64,000 nucleotides of DNA from Spirosoma sp. KCTC 42546 (lineage in GTDB: Bacteria; Bacteroidota; Bacteroidia; Cytophagales; Spirosomataceae). Positions 18,897-26,087 of this stretch are shown here, piece after piece (within the stretch, counting starts at the first letter, position 1; each line of letters begins with the position of its first letter). The stretch is from NCBI RefSeq assembly GCF_006965485.1, contig NZ_CP041360.1, forward strand, positions 7,730,501-7,794,500, in the 5' to 3' direction. Both the position numbers and the translations under genes were made by a program. The notes below the pieces were generated by a model. It saw nothing but the letters and a program-made list of their open reading frames with translations, did not search any database and was not told the origin of the DNA.

Positions 18897-20012
18897 TTAG
18901 TGTAGTATTTCCATATCCATCAACTCATTAAACATTTCCTGACCGACAACCTCCTCAACGGAGTCCACTTCATGAAGATTCAGTAGCAAATCCCGGAGAT
19001 CTTCGGTGATCTCATAGGTCTGATACGATCGTCGATCGAACAGGATAGGTGCCTGTTCCAGATCACATAATGAGTAGCGGTTTTCATTAAAGGCAAGCCG
19101 CTGAGCGCGAGAGCCGAAAAATTTATTTTTAACTGTTTCGGGCTCCAGGAATAAGTGAATAAAATTCCACCCTTCCCACTGGCCTGGGTATTGTTTCAGG
19201 TACGGCCAAAATGCATCATATAATTGTTGCATAGCCTCCTGACAATACATGTCCCGGTCGCTTCGCACAATAGGGCGAATTGGTTTGAGACAATGCAGGA
19301 CATTTGTCATATCGGGTTGGCGATAACTCACTACTGGTACGATAGGCACACCCGCTGCATGAGACAAATAGCCAACTCCTTTTCGTGTTAAAACACGACG
19401 TTGTCCTAAGCGCACCGATAAAAACTGAGCTTCTTCTCCAGGTTCTGGAGCCGTTTCAGGGCTACCATCTACAAAGACAATCAGTGACCGGCCAGCTTTC
19501 AGTTCACGCAGTACCGTTAATCCGGCAGAAGGGCTACCCGCTTCAACCACCCGAAAAACGTTGGTAAGACCATGTTTTTGGCGTAGCCCTTCAATATGTT
19601 CCTTCATCTCCTCCCCCTGGCTCCGATTCATATTGCTACCAACGAGCAATACGCAATCGACCCCTTTCCGAAAAAGCACACTAGTTAGCAACCGGTATGA
19701 ACCGAGGTGGTAGGTGCAATAGATTTTCGGGCTATACTCTTTATTTAAAACGTCGTGCGCCCCACGCAACTTTACTAAATCACCAGCCGTTAGGCACTTT
19801 TGATCGAATGTGGTGAATACCTGCTGCAACAATAGCTCTCTAAAGAGGGCTTCATGTTCCTGGCGGGATATTGAAGGAAGTATATTCTCGACATTTGCGG
19901 AGAACGTAGTATACTTCATTAAATAACCCCGTTCTTTGGACAGGTCAATTTGCTCGAAGTGTTCGCGGCAGTCCGCCAACTCCTGTCGGTAAAGTTGTCG
20001 TGTGGTAAGCAT
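18897..20012 (-). CDS. LpxL-like acyltransferase-domain protein with PqqD-like tail
   Basis: 371 residues. The middle has the layout of the LpxL/HtrB acyltransferase fold: KIYCTYHLGSYRLL (residues 97-109), SLIVFVDGSPE (176-186) and RRVLTRKGVGYLSHAAGVPIVPVVSYR. The catalytic His of HX4(D/E) is H102, but the acidic residue is Arg107, so chemistry is uncertain. There is no N-terminal membrane anchor, unlike LpxL. Residues about 305-371 (LCDLEQAPILFDRRSYQTYEITEDLRDLLLNL in part) form a separate small domain with a strand-strand-helix pattern like PqqD-type peptide-recognition elements; this is a reading by eye. The gene begins 12 bp after a 57-residue peptide gene and is probably co-transcribed. 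I infer a peptide-modifying enzyme; a lipid-related enzyme is the alternative. Confidence 0.65.
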   Translation of the reverse strand: MLTTRQLYRQELADCREHFEQIDLSKERGYLMKYTTFSANVENILPSISRQEHEALFRELLLQQVFTTFDQKCLTAGDLVKLRGAHDVLNKEYSPKIYCTYHLGSYRLLTSVLFRKGVDCVLLVGSNMNRSQGEEMKEHIEGLRQKHGLTNVFRVVEAGSPSAGLTVLRELKAGRSLIVFVDGSPETAPEPGEEAQFLSVRLGQRRVLTRKGVGYLSHAAGVPIVPVVSYRQPDMTNVLHCLKPIRPIVRSDRDMYCQEAMQQLYDAFWPYLKQYPGQWEGWNFIHLFLEPETVKNKFFGSRAQRLAFNENRYSLCDLEQAPILFDRRSYQTYEITEDLRDLLLNLHEVDSVEEVVGQEMFNELMDMEILH

Positions 20013-20024
20013 GATTTATTAAGC

Positions 20025-20198
20025 TTAAAGCGAGAAAACAGGCTTGGAGAGGCCAGTAAAGGCTGAGCCAATATCCCACCGGCAGCACTCACCTTCAAGA
20101 GACATAATTTTTAATAGATTAGTAGATTCAGACTTAGAAACCGGCTTGGCTATATTCTTAATGGTCTGAGCGGCTTTGATTGAGAATTGCTTTTTCAT
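20025..20198 (-). CDS. 57-residue peptide, possible precursor of a modified peptide
   Basis: Starts MKKQFSIKAAQTIKNIAKPV and ends GLSKPVFSL. The N-terminal half is basic and helical, like leader regions of Bacteroidota ribosomal peptide precursors; the C-terminal half is different in character and holds the pair Cys38-Cys39, Trp and Asp (EGECCRWDIG). There is no signal peptide or double-Gly site. The start follows a good -7 box by about 45 bp, and the longer frame upstream (to 20294) would run through that promoter, so I chose the internal Met. The next gene, 12 bp downstream, is the LpxL-like protein. A function is not known; precursor role is inference. Confidence 0.6.
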   Translation of the reverse strand: MKKQFSIKAAQTIKNIAKPVSKSESTNLLKIMSLEGECCRWDIGSAFTGLSKPVFSL

Positions 20199-20242
20199 GA
20201 CAATGTATAAGATTGATTTGTAGTTGCTTGTTTTTGTTGATA

Positions 20243-20273
20243 CAAAGCTACCAGCCAACGAGGGGCCCATCAA
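20243..20273 (-). promoter_or_regulatory. Promoter of the peptide/acyltransferase pair
   Basis: Minus strand: TTG (20273-20271), 20-bp spacer, TAGCTTTG (20250-20243), an exact TAnnTTTG box. The predicted start lies about 40 nt before the peptide ATG. Confidence 0.6.
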
Positions 20274-20297
20274 TCGTAAAAAAGTCACAATCACCCG

Positions 20298-20330
20298 TTT
20301 GGATTTAGTTAAATATTACCACTATATTAG
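20298..20330 (+). promoter_or_regulatory. Promoter of first LytTR regulator
   Basis: TTTG (20298-20301), 21-bp spacer, TATATTAG (20323-20330). The box and the surrounding CACTATaTTAGT are repeated with the same spacing before the second LytTR gene at 26 kb. It is back-to-back with the peptide promoter. Confidence 0.55.
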
Positions 20331-20355
20331 TACGAGTTTTTGCTATGAAGACAGC

Positions 20356-21369
20356 ATGAAGGAAATTCAGGTCAGACGAGACTTTCTGAAAAAACCATTC
20401 AGCAGCGTAATAATACTACTGCTTATTGTAGTATTGATAGAAGCTGTAAGCTGGTCTATTGGCTATAAAATCAAACTAAAAATCGTTCATGATGAGGGCG
20501 GGGTCTTTCAGTATATCAGTTTGTTGATTCGAGGTTTATTTATTCCTGAATTATTCACTTTGTTTACGACAATTACACTCATCAACCTCTTTCATAACAT
20601 TTGGCATATCAATTCTGTAGAGAACGCATGGCGCTCTATTTATCGATACGAATTGCGTTTTTTACCTGTTTTAGCAATTGCATTTTTAGCATTCAACCCT
20701 GGTACACAAACTATACGTTTTCTGTTAGAGAGCTTTCCCACCTATTCTTGGTCTAATTATTGGCAGAAATACATACTTCATACGTTTACTTGGTCCGTCT
20801 ATTTTAAATACTTATTCCCAGTAGTGCTTATTGGTTACATCGCTCTTAATGTTTCTCTTCTTAAAGACTATTTAAAACAGCGCCGGGAAGCTCAAGAGAA
20901 GGCCGAAGCCGAAGCCGCCGAAGCTTCTCAGAAAGTCTTAGCTTTATCTGAGACATTCTCACCACAGCCTATAACCACAACTCCTTCTATTTACCTCACT
21001 TATTTGAAAGGTAAAAATGCATTGGGTGAGATAGACTTCCCAGTCAATGAGGTCTACTACTTCACTGTAGAAGAGCGGTTCTATTACGCTGAATCCCTAA
21101 AAGGACGGTATTTAGTTGGTAAAACATTAAACGAACTTGAGACAGAACTAGATCCAACTCAGTTTTTCCGAATCAAACGCGATTACATAGTTAACCGGCA
21201 AGCGGTATTGCACTACTCCTACTGGGAAAATGGCAAGTACATTGTTACTCTAAACAATCCTGACCATCACGAAATCATTGTTCCTCGTGTTCGCATGCAC
21301 GAATTCCGGGAATGGTTACAGGGGCGTGATGCCGCTGGTAAGCCCGAGCCGGCGGCCAATCTTCTGTAG
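20356..21369 (+). CDS. Membrane-anchored LytTR transcriptional regulator
   Basis: 337 residues from MKEIQVRRDFLKKPF; this start is chosen because the paralogue at 26088 begins in the same way. Four hydrophobic segments fill the N-terminal half (SSVIILLLIVVLIEAVSW, FTLFTTITLINLF, FLPVLAIAFLAF, YFKYLFPVVLIGYIALNVSLL). A charged helix (LKQRREAQEKAEAEAAEA) leads to a LytTR DNA-binding domain (YLTYLKGKNALGEIDFPVNEVYYFTVEERFYYAE..., FFRIKRDYIVNRQAVLHY). There is no kinase or receiver domain, so it should act as a one-component membrane sensor-regulator. It is divergent from the peptide/acyltransferase pair, which suggests regulation of, or response to, that product; this is inference. Confidence 0.85.
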   Translation: MKEIQVRRDFLKKPFSSVIILLLIVVLIEAVSWSIGYKIKLKIVHDEGGVFQYISLLIRGLFIPELFTLFTTITLINLFHNIWHINSVENAWRSIYRYELRFLPVLAIAFLAFNPGTQTIRFLLESFPTYSWSNYWQKYILHTFTWSVYFKYLFPVVLIGYIALNVSLLKDYLKQRREAQEKAEAEAAEASQKVLALSETFSPQPITTTPSIYLTYLKGKNALGEIDFPVNEVYYFTVEERFYYAESLKGRYLVGKTLNELETELDPTQFFRIKRDYIVNRQAVLHYSYWENGKYIVTLNNPDHHEIIVPRVRMHEFREWLQGRDAAGKPEPAANLL

Positions 21370-21707
21370 GGCAATCCTCGCCAGCTCCCTCTTCGCACAT
21401 ATTCTGCTGCAATTACCCCATCTCTATTTTCACTTGATTGTTCCATTGTATTGAGCCAATTGATTACTTCCTGAGCAAATATTAACTGCCCGCTTAATAA
21501 ACAAAATACCTCCTGCCTGAAATCACACATTTCATGTGCGAAATCAACTAAATAGTTATCTTTTTTTGGTAATTCTGTCCGGTCAGATGGTGATTTCAGA
21601 CAAATCGAGTTGATTTCCGCTTCAAAGTCCGCCTACTTTTGGCCTGATGAACAGCCTAGCCTAAGGGCTGGCCACCGATTCATTTTTCAGGACTAACTCA
21701 TTGCTTT
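21370..21707. other. Intergenic region with GTGATTTCA motifs
   Basis: 338 bp with no gene I can support. The core GTGATTTCA occurs at 21590-21598 (plus) and 21526-21518 (minus, within TGAAATCACAC). The small palindrome CACAT-TTC-ATGTG is at 21526-21538. The same core is present three times upstream of the LuxR-type gene at 27.8 kb, so these may be operator sites for the LuxR gene downstream. Confidence 0.45.
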
Positions 21708-22049
21708 ATGTCAAACACGAGGGACGCATTCAATGCCATTCCGGCACTGCCGGAGTTGGCCGCCTTATTTTTGGCTGCTTTACAGGCTTCTGAATCCACG
21801 TCATCCACTCCTGTATCGGCTGCGGTGTTGACCGCCCTGGGTACCTTAAGCCGTCGCGAACGGGAGGTAGTACGGCTTATTGCCGATGGTTTGACCACTC
21901 GCCAAATTGCGGAACAACTCTTTATTAGCCCGCACACGGTAAATAATCATCGAGCGCAAATCTCCCAGAAATTGGGATTACAGGGCGCGTTTAGTCTATT
22001 GCACTTTGCTCAGCGATACCGCCACTGGCTGTGGCCGGTTCAAAAATGA
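21708..22049 (+). CDS. Stand-alone LuxR-type HTH protein
   Basis: 113 residues. The C-terminal two thirds is a LuxR/GerE DNA-binding domain (LSRREREVVRLIADGLTTRQIAEQLFISPHTVNNHRAQISQKLGL). The first 45 residues are Ala/Leu-rich and do not form a receiver or ligand-binding domain, so there is no visible input module. It could be a minimal regulator or the remnant of a larger one. It is followed by a 15-bp hairpin and then the large secreted repeat gene, for which it is a candidate regulator. Confidence 0.85.
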   Translation: MSNTRDAFNAIPALPELAALFLAALQASESTSSTPVSAAVLTALGTLSRREREVVRLIADGLTTRQIAEQLFISPHTVNNHRAQISQKLGLQGAFSLLHFAQRYRHWLWPVQK

Positions 22050-22084
22050 TAGTACCCTACTAGTTAAATTAGTAGGGTACTATC
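22048..22084. terminator. 15-bp perfect hairpin after LuxR-type gene
   Basis: GATAGTACCCTACTA (22048-22062) and its exact complement (22070-22084), loop 7 nt. It overlaps the stop codon of the LuxR-type gene. No T-tract. Confidence 0.75.
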
Positions 22085-22180
22085 AGGCACTCAAGGTAGC
22101 GTCTATTCACCTTTGTTCTGTTAACGAGTACCAATAAACGCTACAATCTATCCAGCCTACCTAATTTTTTTAGTACAGAA

Positions 22181-22219
22181 AAAGCCCCACGACAGTTTGG
22201 CGACCGGACGCAGGGCTTT
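22181..22219 (+). terminator. Possible AAAGCCC/GGGCTTT hairpin
   Basis: AAAGCCC (22181-22187) pairs with GGGCTTT (22213-22219) around a 25-nt loop, in the leader region of the secreted repeat gene. It could be a weak terminator or attenuator. Confidence 0.35.
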
Positions 22220-22282
22220 GAGCCGTTCAATGTTTTACCATTAAACATGTCAAATGTAGTGAAAAATTTACCCAAACCTACC

Positions 22283-22285
22283 TAG
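22283..22285 (+). other. In-frame TAG inside the signal-peptide region
   Basis: Reading from ATG 22247, twelve codons are followed by this TAG, then an uninterrupted hydrophobic signal segment joined to the 22334 frame. It separates the natural-looking start from the hydrophobic core. Confidence 0.65.
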
Positions 22286-22333
22286 TTTCGGCAGGCTATT
22301 GTACTAACAATTCTGCTGATCTTTATATCAACC

Positions 22334-24151
22334 ATGATAACGTGGGCACAATGCTCAGTTAGCAATCCGAATGGTTCATTAGATTATGCCAACTGCACCA
22401 GTATGGGTGGCTGGGCTTTCGATGGGGCTAACCTGAACCAGCCCGTCACCGTCGATATCTATGTGGATGGGGTCAAAACCTATTCGGGCATTACCGCCAA
22501 TGGCGACCGACAGGATTTAGTAACCGCCTTTGGCAACTCAGCCGCCCGCTATCATGGTTTCAACTTTAGTTTTCCCGCTACGGCCGGCTGGAAAAATGGG
22601 CAGAACCACGCCATTTCAGTACGCATCTGTGGAACAAGCAGTACGATAGGCGGATCGCCCAAGACCGTTAGTGGTTGTACAGGAGGCACACAACTCCCAA
22701 ATCCAGCAGGTGCTTGTGCCTACACAGAGGGCCAGTTTTTGTTCACGACCAGTTGGGGCGAATCGGTGTATGCTCATTTTTACAATGGTACCCTATTTGC
22801 GGCCTATCAGGATGGGAGCAACTTCAGGCCCCAACACTGGCTGGTGGCAACTGGGTTGATGTCGAGCAGTACCGCCAGTTGCTTTGCCGAGACTGATCCG
22901 CATACAACCACTACTACCCCCCCAACCACAACGACAACTACGACGACCAACCCACCAGCGGGAGCGAACTATGCAGGCAATCTGGATGGAGCCGACTGTA
23001 ATAATATAGGTGGCTGGGTTATGAATCGAAATGCAACCAACCAGTCTACCAAATTTGATGTGTATATAAATAATCAATTGGCGGCTTCCAATGTGTTAGC
23101 CAGCAACAGCCGCCAGGATGTGTCCAATGCTTTCGGTATTTCGGGCTTTAATGGATTCGGTTTTATCTGGTCTATACCTGCCCAGTACAAAAATGGATCG
23201 GCTTTGAGTATTTCGGTTCGGTATGCGGGCACCAACACGAATATTCCAGGTAGCCCCAAAACAACGGCGTCTTGTCCTGGATTGGGAACCACACCAACTA
23301 CACCTACCACCAACCCAATAACTTCCCCTGCGCTGGCAGGCAGTAACTTCGCCGGAAATCTGGATGTTGCCGATTGCAACGGCATTGATGGCTGGGTTGT
23401 AAACAAAACTAAGTCCCAGCAATCCACCAAGTTTGATGTATACATAAATGGCTGGTTGGTGGGTTTCGGGATACCAGCTACCAGTAGCCGACAGGATGTA
23501 GCCAATGCCCTGGGTATTTCAGGCTACAATGCCTTCGGTTTCTATTTGCGTGTGCCTAATAGCTACAAAACAGGAAGTGCCATGACGATTTCCGTCAAAT
23601 ACTCTGGTACCCAAACCGATATTCCGGGAAGCCCCAAAACAACAGCCGCCTGCCCGGCTCAGACAAGCCCATTAGGCTGCTCCAATAATGGCTCGGGCAG
23701 ACTTGCGCAAAGTGAGTCCACGACCCATTCCCGTACAGACGGCCTATCTATAAAATTAAGTGGCGGTGATTCGAGTGCGGTTTCATCCCTGACCAGTAAA
23801 TTAATCCCGGTCAGAAAAGGGGATGTATTCTCATTAGATGCTTATGCTTATGCGCCTATTCGCTCTAAAGCGAATCTTACTCCTCAAATAACGACGGCTT
23901 TAGTGGGGGGAGTAGTAGCTGGAGTGGCCATTTCTCAACAGCAGGCCACCGTGCCCGACCAATCGCATCGGTCTATCCAGACAGCTCCTGCTATTGGCGT
24001 GATCAGTGCCCTCATGATACCCTTGGTAAAGTCACTATTAGCGCAACGCTTACCCGATGCTCGTGTTGACGTAGCGTTTTATGACCAGCATGGCCGGTTT
24101 ATGCATCGGCAACAGGTTGGTCTTAACAAGGCCGCTCGTGAACATTGGTAG
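22334..24151 (+). CDS. Secreted triple-repeat protein, 5' part of an interrupted gene
   Basis: 605 residues to a TAG at 24149. Three related domains of about 105 residues (6-112, 210-318, 336-440) each hold a (G/N)LD..(A/N)C...GW pattern, SRQDV, a GF.F..P..(Y/W)K.G segment and PGSPKT...C, with Thr-rich linkers between. A further domain (AYTEGQFLFTTSWGESVYAHF) lies between repeats 1 and 2. From residue 455 on comes a segment like those preceding toxin tips of polymorphic secreted proteins. The ATG at 22334 falls inside the signal peptide; in frame, ATG 22247 gives MSNVVKNLPKPT, then TAG 22283, then FRQAIVLTILLIFIS. The reading frame also continues past 24151 without a break. Both TAGs thus interrupt one ancestral gene. 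Carbohydrate or surface binding by the repeats is a guess. Confidence 0.7.
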   Translation: MITWAQCSVSNPNGSLDYANCTSMGGWAFDGANLNQPVTVDIYVDGVKTYSGITANGDRQDLVTAFGNSAARYHGFNFSFPATAGWKNGQNHAISVRICGTSSTIGGSPKTVSGCTGGTQLPNPAGACAYTEGQFLFTTSWGESVYAHFYNGTLFAAYQDGSNFRPQHWLVATGLMSSSTASCFAETDPHTTTTTPPTTTTTTTTNPPAGANYAGNLDGADCNNIGGWVMNRNATNQSTKFDVYINNQLAASNVLASNSRQDVSNAFGISGFNGFGFIWSIPAQYKNGSALSISVRYAGTNTNIPGSPKTTASCPGLGTTPTTPTTNPITSPALAGSNFAGNLDVADCNGIDGWVVNKTKSQQSTKFDVYINGWLVGFGIPATSSRQDVANALGISGYNAFGFYLRVPNSYKTGSAMTISVKYSGTQTDIPGSPKTTAACPAQTSPLGCSNNGSGRLAQSESTTHSRTDGLSIKLSGGDSSAVSSLTSKLIPVRKGDVFSLDAYAYAPIRSKANLTPQITTALVGGVVAGVAISQQQATVPDQSHRSIQTAPAIGVISALMIPLVKSLLAQRLPDARVDVAFYDQHGRFMHRQQVGLNKAAREHW

Positions 24152-25276
24152 TTGTTGCATATTCAGGAGTATGCCCAGCAGGCAGGCTACGTATCCGTGC
24201 GTTTACAGAACCCGAGTAAAACACCGGTCTGGTTCGATGATGTTTCGTTTCAAACAATACAACCGCGTGAAGCCTTTTCAATCAATAAAGGCTTGTTCGT
24301 TCCTAAAATCACTACTTCTACTAATAGTTTTGCCCCACAGCAACCCATAAATGCGGAGAGTCTGTATCGGAGTTGTGCTCAGTTGGATGATCAAATCGTT
24401 TACTGGTTACCAGAAATAACCGTATATCCTACTGGAAACTGGTTGCCTGAGGCAACTGTGAAAGGCCGGGGCAATGATGGTAGTTCAGATTGGGGCTGGA
24501 CTACAAGTTCATCAAGCAGTGGAAGTAGTGGTGGTACGTACAGTGGAGGTTCAAGAGGAACTTCGAGCACATTCGCACCTTATAAGTCACCACAGAACTC
24601 CATAAAGAGAGGACAAGTTTTCAGTTCGCCCACGGGAGCAACGTATATTTGGGATGGCAAGAGTTGGTGTATTGTGTTAAAACCAATGGACGTAAAAGGT
24701 GAACGACCAACTACTCCAAAAGATGGCCAATATTACATCTATGTAGATCCTGCATTTGGATACATAAATTTGTATGAATATATCTTAGGGCGTTGGACGC
24801 AGCCCTTAAAAGAAATTGCAAACTGTGACGCTGATGCAGCATTATACACAAACAGTGTTTCTTACGGTAAGGAACATGTTGCCGTAATTACAAAAGACGG
24901 ACAACTTATTTCACTTCCTTCCCCAAAAAATACTATAGAGCACGTAAACTGGCCAGGGGATGGAAAATATAAAGATGAAAATGGAAATACAGTTGCCTTT
25001 ATTTACCAAGAGGATGGAAAATGGCATATTATGCTCGACCCTACTAGCTCTTCCAAAACTACTTACGAGATCAGCGGCATGATACATACTCATCCAACCG
25101 GGCAAGCCCCTAATGGGGGTACATTTCTGACATACCAGCCAAGTGATGATGTGACGGTCATGAACCAATACCCAGGACTCGATCAATACCTTTTAACTGA
25201 TAAAGGTACACTTCAGTATAGTAATTCTAAAACCATCATCCCAGGAGCGTCAGCTCCAGGCTCTACATGTAACTAA
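24152..25276 (+). CDS. 3' part of the interrupted gene, with HTHP metalloprotease-like tip
   Basis: 374 codons directly after the TAG at 24149 and in the same frame, so this is the continuation of the preceding gene; the only possible own starts are TTG codons at 24152 and 24155. It opens in mid-domain (HIQEYAQQAGYVSVRLQNPSKTPVWFDDVSF), a module seen before toxin tips in Bacteroidota. A Ser/Gly-rich linker (about 115-150) includes WLPEITVYPTG. The C-terminal 170 residues end in a JAB/DUF4329-like motif: MIHTHPTG, then QPSDDV. The HxH is present but the Ser-Asp spacing differs from the canonical SxxD, so activity is doubtful. If intact the whole would be a secreted polymorphic-toxin-like protein. 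Confidence 0.6.
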   Translation: MLHIQEYAQQAGYVSVRLQNPSKTPVWFDDVSFQTIQPREAFSINKGLFVPKITTSTNSFAPQQPINAESLYRSCAQLDDQIVYWLPEITVYPTGNWLPEATVKGRGNDGSSDWGWTTSSSSSGSSGGTYSGGSRGTSSTFAPYKSPQNSIKRGQVFSSPTGATYIWDGKSWCIVLKPMDVKGERPTTPKDGQYYIYVDPAFGYINLYEYILGRWTQPLKEIANCDADAALYTNSVSYGKEHVAVITKDGQLISLPSPKNTIEHVNWPGDGKYKDENGNTVAFIYQEDGKWHIMLDPTSSSKTTYEISGMIHTHPTGQAPNGGTFLTYQPSDDVTVMNQYPGLDQYLLTDKGTLQYSNSKTIIPGASAPGSTCN

Positions 25277-25281
25277 GCACT

Positions 25282-25828
25282 ATGAAAGCTTGTATTATCT
25301 TCATCAGCCTGACTTGGGCTATCATGTACAACGCTGTCGCACAGCCTTGCAAACAGATTACGATTGACGACGTCAATCAAAAAAATACTCATCAATTATA
25401 TTGATGATGCTGTTAGAAAGGGAGCTTTTGTGGGGGATAAAGGCGTAGTAGAAGTGGTTAGATATCTCAATGAGAACGGTCGCCCAAGCTGGCTAATTAA
25501 GACAACAATTGATGACAGTTATAAAGACAATCCACCTGTTGAATGGGCCAGTTTAGAAAGTGATATTATTCTTTTCTACGATACCAACTCTTCGTCCAAT
25601 GATGTTATCAAACATAAGCCTACTCCTGAACTTCTGCGTTGCTTGGATGATGCTATCAAGGATAGATTATATATCCGCCCAACCAGACGGGAACGGTTGG
25701 TGGACTCTGGGTTTACCACTCCAGCCAGAAAACCCATTATAATCAAAACACGTCGAATATCCACTAGTAATAGCATTGTAATTGTTTTCGAAGCAGATGG
25801 TAGTATTACTAAGTATCAGCCTGTATAA
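25282..25828 (+). pseudogene. Small secreted protein, frameshifted at an A7 run
   Basis: ATG 25282 opens a clear signal peptide (MKACIIFISLTWAIMYNAVAQ) followed by PCKQITIDDVNQK, but this frame stops after 40 codons. The +1 frame from about 25364 (TTG) to 25828 carries 154 codons of good coding character (LINYIDDAVRKGAFVGDKGVVEVVRYL...). The two join smoothly if one A is removed from the run of seven A at 25379-25385, giving DVNQKILINYIDD. This may be a real mutation, a slippery phase-variable site or a sequencing error. I do not recognise the protein. Position 5 bp after the toxin-like tip suggests an immunity or partner role, as inference. Confidence 0.6.
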
Positions 25829-25884
25829 CACTTCGTTTTCCTTTAATTGTATCATTAGATTTAACTAGTGAAAGTGTTTACACA

Positions 25885-25908
25885 CGGCCAGTCTATCATG
25901 ACTGGCCG
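25885..25908. terminator. Hairpin after the frameshifted gene
   Basis: CGGCCAGTC (25885-25893), loop TATCAT, GACTGGCCG (25900-25908): nine perfect pairs. No T-tract. The rest of the 25829-26087 gap holds only the LytTR promoter. Confidence 0.65.
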
Positions 25909-26031
25909 ATCTATGTATAACGTGTATTACATAATCTATAAGAAACTCATTCTACCTGAATAGGTTACCTAACGAGTCAAAGTTCCTCACAACCATAATT
26001 ACCATTAATCACAAAAAAGATACATTATTTC

Positions 26032-26064
26032 TTTGGAAAGACCCGCCTGTTGTCACTATCTTAG
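26032..26064 (+). promoter_or_regulatory. Promoter of second LytTR regulator
   Basis: TTTG (26032-26035), 21-bp spacer, TATCTTAG (26057-26064), within CACTATcTTAGT. Same elements and spacer as before the paralogue at 20356. Confidence 0.55.
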
Positions 26065-26087
26065 TTCACTTATTGACAAGGTAGCAG

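Noticed and set aside
21267..21530. An 87-codon minus-strand frame (MCDFRQEVFCLLSG...) after the first LytTR gene
   Set aside because: One third of it is antisense to the LytTR coding end and the translation there is Arg/Pro-rich as expected from a shadow. The remaining part could be a fragment but I cannot support it.
22283..24151. The two TAG codons as proof of amber recoding
   Set aside because: Other genes in the window end normally in TAG (e.g. rng and the 28067 gene), no suppressor tRNA was seen, and the next gene is frameshifted. Decay is the simpler reading; recoding is kept only as a question.
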